Positions 1 to 4,253 of a stretch of 5,120 nucleotides of DNA are shown here, piece after piece. Origin of the DNA: JBCCRH01 sp039208045. GTDB taxonomy: Bacteria; Bacteroidota; Bacteroidia; Chitinophagales; Saprospiraceae. The notes beneath the pieces were generated by a model that was not told the DNA's origin, searched no databases, and saw nothing but the letters and a program-made list of their open reading frames with translations. Numbering within the stretch: the stretch's first letter is position 1; every line of letters starts with the position of its first letter. A program made the translations under genes and the position numbers. The stretch spans positions 1 through 5,120 of the forward strand of contig JBCCRH010000421.1 of NCBI GenBank assembly GCA_039208045.1, in the 5' to 3' direction.

Positions 1-68
1 ATCAGTTTTTTAAGCAAAAAAATTACATTTCATCTTTAGGTCTTCCTGACAAATTTGCAGCTCGTTTT

Positions 69-100
69 TTTGCTGTAAAAGCACAGATTTCCTAATTTTA
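69..100 (+). promoter_or_regulatory. Possible Bacteroidota-type promoter in the upstream region
   Basis: TTTG at 69-72 is followed, after 20 nt, by TAATTTTA at 93-100. The Bacteroidota housekeeping promoter is TTTG, about 19-20 nt, then TAnnTTTG, so only the last base of the -7 element deviates. A transcript would start near 106-108. No coding sequence follows before the terminator at 262-293. AT-rich DNA produces such matches by chance, so this is a weak call. Confidence 0.3.
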
Positions 101-162
101 CTTACGTAGTAATACAAAGCAAATCACATAACTTTTCTTTCCTACTTTTCAGATTCTGCAAT

Positions 163-180
163 TTGTGCATCAATGCACAA
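163..180. repeat. Perfect short palindrome, 8-bp arms with 2-nt centre
   Basis: TTGTGCAT and ATGCACAA flank a CA dinucleotide. Allowing one bulged T on the left, the pairing extends by a further AA/TT outward. As DNA it has the size and symmetry of a dimeric regulator's operator. As RNA it could fold only with slight fraying, because the loop is 2 nt. It lies about 120 nt upstream of the lpdA -7 element, which is far for a classical repressor site. The function is unknown. Confidence 0.45.
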
Positions 181-261
181 TTAGCAAGCGACAATAGATT
201 ATTCGAGTTCCTTCAGGAATTAAAATATAGAAAACTAATTTTAGTATCAGTAAGTTGGATG

Positions 262-293
262 AGCTCCGTTGCCATTGTGTAGCGGAGTTTTTT
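262..293 (+). terminator. Rho-independent terminator
   Basis: The arm c264-t270 (CTCCGTT) pairs with a281-g287 (AGCGGAG) through six Watson-Crick pairs and one G-T pair around a 10-nt loop. The stem can be lengthened by a G-T and an A-T pair at its base. Six T residues (288-293) follow immediately. This is the standard shape of an intrinsic terminator acting on rightward transcription. No plus-strand gene precedes it in the window, so it ends either read-through from a gene to the left or a short RNA that starts in this region. It also insulates lpdA, whose own promoter begins at this point. Confidence 0.75.
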
Positions 294-309
294 ACTTTTA
301 GTATATTTG
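275..309 (+). promoter_or_regulatory. Probable lpdA promoter
   Basis: TATATTTG at 302-309, followed by C, is an exact match to the Bacteroidota -7 consensus TAnnTTTG. The best upstream element is ATTG at 274-277, about 24 nt away, which is a little longer than the usual spacer. Transcription would begin near 315 and give a leader of about 85 nt before the lpdA ATG. The -33 candidate lies at the loop edge of the preceding terminator, so terminator and promoter overlap. Confidence 0.55.
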
Positions 310-399
310 CAGCCTGTTAAAACCAGCATCAAATGGGTGCTGTTGAATAGTAGTCTAGAAAATAGTTTCTTATAATTATTAATCTAAATCTAATCCGAG

Positions 400-1797
400 A
401 TGAATTTCGATCTTATCGTTGTAGGTAGTGGTCCAGGAGGATATGTAGCAGCTATACGTGCTGCGCAGTTGGGAAAAAAAGTAGCTGTGGTGGAGCGAGA
501 ATCGCTAGGTGGTATTTGCTTAAACTGGGGCTGTATTCCCACCAAAGCCTTATTGAAAAGTGCTCAGGTTTTTGAATATATTCAGCATGCTTCTGATTAT
601 GGTATCCAGGTAGAAAAAGCCAGTGTAGATTTTGATAGCATGATCAAGCGGAGCCGGGGCGTGGCAGATGGCATGAGTAAAGGAATTAATTTCTTATTCC
701 GCAAGAATAAGATTGAGATGTTGAGTGGAAATGGCAAGTTACTTCGTGGCAAAAAAGTAGAAGTGACCGACGCAGAAGGCAACAAAAAAGAATATACTGC
801 TGAGCACATTATTATTGCTACAGGGGGGCGTTCGAGAGCATTGCCCAATATTCCAGTTGACAATAAGAAAGTTGTGGGCTATCGCAAAGCGATGACACTA
901 GACAAGCAACCCAAAAAGATGGTGGTGATTGGTGCTGGTGCGATTGGAGTAGAATTTGCTTATTTCTACAATTCTATTGGTACAGAAGTGACTGTTGTAG
1001 AGTTTATGGAACAGGGCTTGGTACCAAGGGAAGATAAAGATGTCTCCAAGGAATTAACCAAAATTTATAAAAAGAAGGGCATCAATGTACTTGCTAATAC
1101 CTCTGTTGAATCAGTTGATACAAAAGTAAGAGGCTGTAAAGTAACAGTCAAAAATCGCAAGACCGGCAAAGAAGAAGTGATCAACTGCGATGTCGTGCTT
1201 TCTGCTGTTGGGGTGACCCCCAATACTGATAATATCGGCTTGGAAGCCTTAGGTATTACTACAAACAGAGGACTCATAGAAGTAGATGAATTCTACCGTA
1301 CTAATGTAGCAGGTATCTATGCTATTGGTGACATAGTCAATGGTCCTGCCTTGGCGCACGTGGCTAGTGCTGAAGGCATCATTTGCGTAGAAAAAATCGC
1401 AGGGATGGATGTGCATCCTTTAGATTATAATAATATTCCCTCCTGTACTTATTGTTATCCTGAAGTAGCTTCCGTTGGGTATACCGAAGAGGCAGCTAAA
1501 GAAGCAGGCTATGAGCTGAAGGTGGGTAAATTCCCATTCTCTGCTTCTGGTAAGGCGAGTGCGGCTGGCGCCAAAATGGGTTTTGTCAAAGTGATTTTTG
1601 ATGCCAAATACGGCGAGTTTTTAGGCGCGCACATGGTTGGCGCCAATGTAACCGAAATGATCGCTGAGATCGTCGCTGCGCGCAAGCTAGAGACAACGGG
1701 CCACGAGATTATCAAGTCCGTGCACCCCCACCCTACGATGAGCGAAGCGGTGATGGAGGCGACGGCTGCGGCTTATGGGGAGGTGATTCATCTTTAG
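400..1797 (+). CDS. lpdA: Dihydrolipoyl dehydrogenase (E3 component)
   Basis: This flavoprotein reoxidises the dihydrolipoyl group on the E2 subunit of pyruvate, 2-oxoglutarate or branched-chain 2-oxo acid dehydrogenase, or on GcvH, and passes electrons through FAD to NAD+. It acts in the cytoplasm as a homodimer. At 465 residues it is full length. It has an N-terminal FAD-binding GSGPGG (residues 9-14), the redox disulfide in GGICLNWGCIPTKALL (C40 and C45), an NAD-binding GAGAIG (178-183) followed by E201 at the end of the second strand, a second FAD motif AGIYAIGD (304-311), and the dimer-interface catalytic pair in HPHPTMSEA (H444, E449). The ATG at 400 is supported because the FAD motif begins within ten residues, as is usual. 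The leader just upstream is AT-rich without a clear Shine-Dalgarno, as is common in Bacteroidota. The gene stands alone, with its own promoter and no adjacent E1 or E2 gene, so which complex it serves cannot be told. The CLNWGC motif and the HPT-E pair fit E3 better than mercuric or glutathione reductase. Confidence 0.97.
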   Translation: MNFDLIVVGSGPGGYVAAIRAAQLGKKVAVVERESLGGICLNWGCIPTKALLKSAQVFEYIQHASDYGIQVEKASVDFDSMIKRSRGVADGMSKGINFLFRKNKIEMLSGNGKLLRGKKVEVTDAEGNKKEYTAEHIIIATGGRSRALPNIPVDNKKVVGYRKAMTLDKQPKKMVVIGAGAIGVEFAYFYNSIGTEVTVVEFMEQGLVPREDKDVSKELTKIYKKKGINVLANTSVESVDTKVRGCKVTVKNRKTGKEEVINCDVVLSAVGVTPNTDNIGLEALGITTNRGLIEVDEFYRTNVAGIYAIGDIVNGPALAHVASAEGIICVEKIAGMDVHPLDYNNIPSCTYCYPEVASVGYTEEAAKEAGYELKVGKFPFSASGKASAAGAKMGFVKVIFDAKYGEFLGAHMVGANVTEMIAEIVAARKLETTGHEIIKSVHPHPTMSEAVMEATAAAYGEVIHL

Positions 1798-1837
1798 GGG
1801 TTTGAGGGTTTGAGCGTTTAAGGGTTTAGGGGTGACG
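1798..1837 (+). repeat. Degenerate tandem array of G-rich 8-mers
   Basis: Directly after the lpdA stop codon come GGGTTTGA (1798-1805), GGGTTTGA (1806-1813), GCGTTTAA (1814-1821), GGGTTTAG (1822-1829) and GGGTGACG (1830-1837). The first two units are identical, the next two differ by two or three bases, and the fifth shares only GGGT and leads into the inverted repeat that follows. The array lies in the 3' untranslated region of lpdA. Its function is unknown. The even 8-nt phase argues against chance. Confidence 0.7.
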
Positions 1838-1934
1838 AGTTTTGGATTACGGATTACGGGTTATGAATATGGAATTTCTCAAGCTATTATCCATAACTCC
1901 TAATCCGAAACCCGTCACCCAAAACTCGTAATCC
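1830..1934. repeat. Imperfect inverted repeat of shuffled words between convergent genes
   Basis: Left arm 1830-1865 and right arm 1891-1934 share several words in inverted orientation. The innermost pair is 1851-1865 against 1892-1906, which pairs over 15 positions with one mismatch and one G-T. ACGAGTTTTGG (1835-1845) is perfectly complementary to 1919-1929. GGGTGACG (1830-1837) is complementary to 1913-1920, and GGATTACG (1844-1851, repeated at 1851-1858) to 1927-1934. The word order differs between arms: GGGTGACG precedes AGTTTTGG on one arm, while GGATTACG precedes it on the other. The inner hairpin could end transcription from both sides, since lpdA and the T9SS-sorted gene converge here, but no T-run follows on either strand. 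A run of eight C (1933-1940) borders the right arm. Confidence 0.7.
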
Positions 1935-1953
1935 CCCCCCTAACTCATCATCC

Positions 1954-2694
1954 CTAAAAAGTTGGGGCTACTTTGATGAGGGTGTTGCTGTGTAGTATTT
2001 TTCTATCTGCTAGGACTCTTAGCCAATAGTTCCCATTGGGAATATCTTGGCGTTCTAGGTTTATGCTTACCTTTTGTGGGCCTTTTTCCAACTCCTGTGT
2101 CTTTGTAGCTACTACTTGGCCCTTGGGATTGTATACTTGAAAGATTACTGGCCCTGCTTGTGAGATATCCAGATCAACGAAGAGATGGTTTACAAAGGGG
2201 TTAGGATAGCTGCTGATTGGTTCTGCTGGCTCTGGCGCATATCTTATTGGAGAAGTTTTTTCACGTACACAGTAACAGCATGGTATACATGATCGATTTT
2301 TTCGCTTATCTATCGCCGTTACTACAATAGGGTCAAGACGTACGCCATCATTCAAGCTCACAGCAAAGTCTAGCACTTCTTCCATTTCATTTTGATGAAT
2401 TTGTTTTCGCTGTGGTTGATAGCCTATATAAGATACCTCAATTTCTAAGTCTGGTAAATTGTGGGGAAGAAGCATGGAAAAGATTCCATTAAAATCGGCT
2501 TCTGTACCTCTTATGAGTCTTCCTTCGGAGTAGGCAGCGACACTTGCAAAGACAAGAGGTTGACTGCGGTCAGCATCCATGGCTTGTCCAGTTAGAAACC
2601 ACTCTTCCTGGACTTGGGCGGTGATTTCTAGGGTGATAGTAGTCAGAACGATTAGACTCGTAAGAAGCAGAGAAGGTAAATGTTGTTTTTTCAT
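1954..2694 (-). CDS. Secreted protein: carboxypeptidase-regulatory-like domain plus T9SS type A sorting domain
   Basis: A predicted exported protein of 246 residues with no recognisable enzyme domain. Residues 1-26 form a signal peptide (KK, a hydrophobic stretch LPSLLLTSLIVLTT, end near ITAQ). Residues about 33-115 match the carboxypeptidase-regulatory-like beta-sandwich: LTGQAMDADRSQPLVFASV, a D-F-N-G-I-F turn (68-72) and EVSYIGYQPQ (86-95). GVRLDPIVVTA (117-127) resembles the sequence that joins this domain to the plug in TonB-dependent receptors. A basic linker then carries CIPCCYC (C136, C139, C140, C142). Residues about 161-246 form a type A sorting domain starting with SSYPNPF and containing VFQVYNPKGQVV-like and IPNGNYWLRV strands. 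This domain is normally used for outer-membrane export by the T9SS and is then removed or anchored. The ATG at 2694 directly precedes the signal peptide, and no close Shine-Dalgarno is visible. The gene converges on lpdA and lies 267 nt downstream of the adaptor gene, so its own promoter is likely. The function is unknown; a surface or scaffold role is a guess. Confidence 0.85.
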   Translation of the reverse strand: MKKQHLPSLLLTSLIVLTTITLEITAQVQEEWFLTGQAMDADRSQPLVFASVAAYSEGRLIRGTEADFNGIFSMLLPHNLPDLEIEVSYIGYQPQRKQIHQNEMEEVLDFAVSLNDGVRLDPIVVTAIDKRKNRSCIPCCYCVREKTSPIRYAPEPAEPISSYPNPFVNHLFVDLDISQAGPVIFQVYNPKGQVVATKTQELEKGPQKVSINLERQDIPNGNYWLRVLADRKILHSNTLIKVAPTF

Positions 2695-2961
2695 ACTTGA
2701 AGGTTTTGCTTTACTCCAAGTTCTTATAAATATTCATTTGAAGCTATCCAAGTTCGGGCTATTGGTCAGGTTTCTGAAGTCTAATACTTAGGGAAATGAC
2801 TAGACCGCAGCAGCGGTGGTAGCGGTATGGGGCACTACAGAAAGCTTGTTAGCTGCATGCTTTGGTGAGGCTGAATGGATGAGTGAAGACCAACCAACGT
2901 ATAGTAGCTACTGCTTTTCTGGAGTGGCCCATAAGAGCGGACGACGCGATCCGGAGGGGGG
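2695..2961. other. Intergenic gap between adaptor gene and T9SS-sorted gene
   Basis: No reading frame here resembles a protein. The longest sensible minus-strand ATG frame (start near 2932) gives about 27 residues with no leader-peptide character, and the plus-strand frame from 2816 runs antisense into the adaptor gene. A perfect 10-bp palindrome lies at 2903-2912 (AGTAGCTACT). No hairpin followed by a T-run was found to end the secretion operon on the minus strand. No exact TAnnTTTG element was found in front of the T9SS-sorted gene; TATTTATA (minus strand, about 2725-2732) is only a weak resemblance. Confidence 0.6.
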
Positions 2962-4251
2962 TTATATCAACAACGCCTTCGCCTGCTCAAAAATCCGCTC
3001 GATAAAGCGTTTTTCTTCTACGATGATAGTAGCGGTGCCGCGCATGGTTTTTTTGCTTTCGATTTGGCGGCCATTGGTGGTAATCATGCCTTGGGGGAAG
3101 GTGATTTCTACGGGGACGCCATCTTCGCCAGAGATGATGCCGATGCGGGCGACTTGGCCTTCTACGGCGCCGAATTCGGGGAAGGGGTAGTTTTCCAGCT
3201 TGACGAGTACTTTTTGGCCGACCTCTACCCTACCGGAGCCTTTTACTTTTAGGCTGAGCTTGCCTCTGGTGGTTTTGATGTCGGTGGGTACGATTTTGAA
3301 GAGTTCGGTACCGCCGAAGACGTATTGCTGCTCGCCGATGCTTTCGCTGAATAGGACGATGCCGTTGACGGGTGAGGCAATAGCGTATTGTTTTTTCCAA
3401 TCTTCTAGATTGCGGACTAGGCGGCCGAAGCTTTCTCGGAGCTGGATATTTGCAGCAATGCGCGATTCTTCGGAGCCGCGCTCTACTCCGTTGATCTCAT
3501 CGCGCCGGAGGCCGATGGCGAATTCGTTATTTTTTATATTCCAATCGATGGTTTTGAGCATACGCTCTAGGGCGAGGAGATCTTCCTTTGTTTTTTCTAC
3601 CTGAGAGGCGCCGATTAGGTTTTGCTTGAGCATATTGCTCTCGCGCTGGTAGCGCCGTTCTACGAGGCCGATTTGCTCCAGTAGATTGGCTTTCTTTTTC
3701 TTTTCATTGCGGATGGCTCGGCGCGATTGGCTCACCTCTTTTTCCAGGGTGCGGATGCTTTGCTGGCGGTTGTTGCCTGAGCGTTCTAAGCGTACTAGCT
3801 CTTGGGTATTGGCAAAATCATAGTAGTCATCTTCTATTTCGCCGAGAATCAAGTCAGTAGGTAATTTTAGGGCTAAGAGGGCGGAATCGTTTTGGGCATC
3901 CACCATGAGGAGGCTAGACTCTAGGCTCAAAATATCTTCGATATTGGCTCGGCTCTTGAAAGAAAGGAGGTATTGCCCCGCTTGCACCGAGTCTTCGTGG
4001 TTGACCAAAATGCGCGAAATTTGCTCGCGGTCTTCTGCGCGAACGACTTGTGCAGGGTCGGTGGAGGATACTTCAATATTGCCATCAATGGTATCATTGT
4101 ATTGAAGGAAGTAACTTGCCCACCCAATTGCCAGGAAGGTAATAAAAGCGATAGTAGTGCCCCAGCGGATGAGCCACTTTGGGGGGGTGCCAAGTATTTC
4201 TTGTACTTCTTCGCTTTTGATATTGAGTAATTCGTCTTTCTCCTTTTCCAT
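2962..4251 (-). CDS. HlyD-family secretion adaptor (type I secretion membrane fusion protein)
   Basis: This is the inner-membrane-anchored periplasmic adaptor of a type I secretion system, linking the ABC exporter to a TolC-like outer-membrane channel. The protein has 429 residues, normal for the family. A short charged cytoplasmic N-terminus is followed by one membrane segment (about 26-49, WLIRWGTTIAFITFLAIGWA). Next come the first half of the lipoyl-like domain (about 57-100), a long charged coiled-coil hairpin (about 145-285, with its turn near NLIGASQ at 211-217) and the second lipoyl half (about 288-322, IASPVNGIVL then GGTELFKIVP). The beta-barrel domain (about 330-415) contains GQKVLVKLENYPFPEFGAVEGQV and ends in MRGTATIIVEEKRFIERI, both typical of HlyD adaptors. 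The ATG follows the exporter stop codon by 2 nt and has AGGAG 7 nt upstream, so the start is secure and translation is probably coupled. No TolC-like gene lies in the window. The 3' two-thirds looks richer in G and C than the adjoining exporter gene. Confidence 0.93.
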   Translation of the reverse strand: MEKEKDELLNIKSEEVQEILGTPPKWLIRWGTTIAFITFLAIGWASYFLQYNDTIDGNIEVSSTDPAQVVRAEDREQISRILVNHEDSVQAGQYLLSFKSRANIEDILSLESSLLMVDAQNDSALLALKLPTDLILGEIEDDYYDFANTQELVRLERSGNNRQQSIRTLEKEVSQSRRAIRNEKKKKANLLEQIGLVERRYQRESNMLKQNLIGASQVEKTKEDLLALERMLKTIDWNIKNNEFAIGLRRDEINGVERGSEESRIAANIQLRESFGRLVRNLEDWKKQYAIASPVNGIVLFSESIGEQQYVFGGTELFKIVPTDIKTTRGKLSLKVKGSGRVEVGQKVLVKLENYPFPEFGAVEGQVARIGIISGEDGVPVEITFPQGMITTNGRQIESKKTMRGTATIIVEEKRFIERIFEQAKALLI

Positions 4252-4253
4252 GC

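Larger units (their letters stand above)
1..399. other. Gene-free region upstream of lpdA
   Basis: This AT-rich stretch has frequent stops in all frames and no reading frame that resembles a protein. It is not empty: it contains a possible promoter (69-100), a perfect 8-bp inverted repeat (163-180), a small hairpin with a 4-nt loop (about 205-220), a strong intrinsic terminator (262-293) and a Bacteroidota-type promoter (275-309) for lpdA. The terminator points rightward but no plus-strand gene lies in front of it inside the window. It therefore ends either a long 3' untranslated region of a gene to the left or a short non-coding transcript that starts inside this region. No tRNA-like cloverleaf or recognisable riboswitch core was seen. 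Confidence 0.7.

Noticed and set aside
400..1797. Mercuric or glutathione reductase instead of E3
   Set aside because: There is no metal-binding N-terminal domain or C-terminal cysteine pair. The CLNWGC disulfide motif, E201 after the NAD motif and length fit dihydrolipoyl dehydrogenase.
1798..1940. CRISPR array or insertion-sequence ends
   Set aside because: The repeats are 8-15 nt with no spacers of regular length, there is no transposase frame nearby, and no target-site duplication is visible.
2903..2912. Perfect 10-bp palindrome AGTAGCTACT as an operator
   Set aside because: Palindromes of this length are expected by chance in a few kilobases, and no promoter element lies beside it.
2840..2932. 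Possible small peptide precursor on the minus strand downstream of the adaptor gene
   Set aside because: Only about 27 codons, no double-glycine leader, no ribosome-binding signal and no cargo-like composition.
2816..3190. Plus-strand open frame of about 124 codons in the gap and running into the adaptor gene
   Set aside because: Most of it is antisense to the well-supported HlyD-like gene, it starts with GTG without a ribosome site, and the translation has no domain character.
3200..3604. Plus-strand open frame of about 134 codons opposite the adaptor gene
   Set aside because: It is fully antisense to a conserved coding sequence. Its Ser- and Arg-rich translation is what the opposite strand of a GC-richer gene gives by chance.
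3927..4193. Minus-strand frame of 88 codons in a second frame of the adaptor gene
   Set aside because: It is an overlapping shadow of the adaptor 5' region. It would be read only after slippage at the C7 tract and has no recognisable features of its own.
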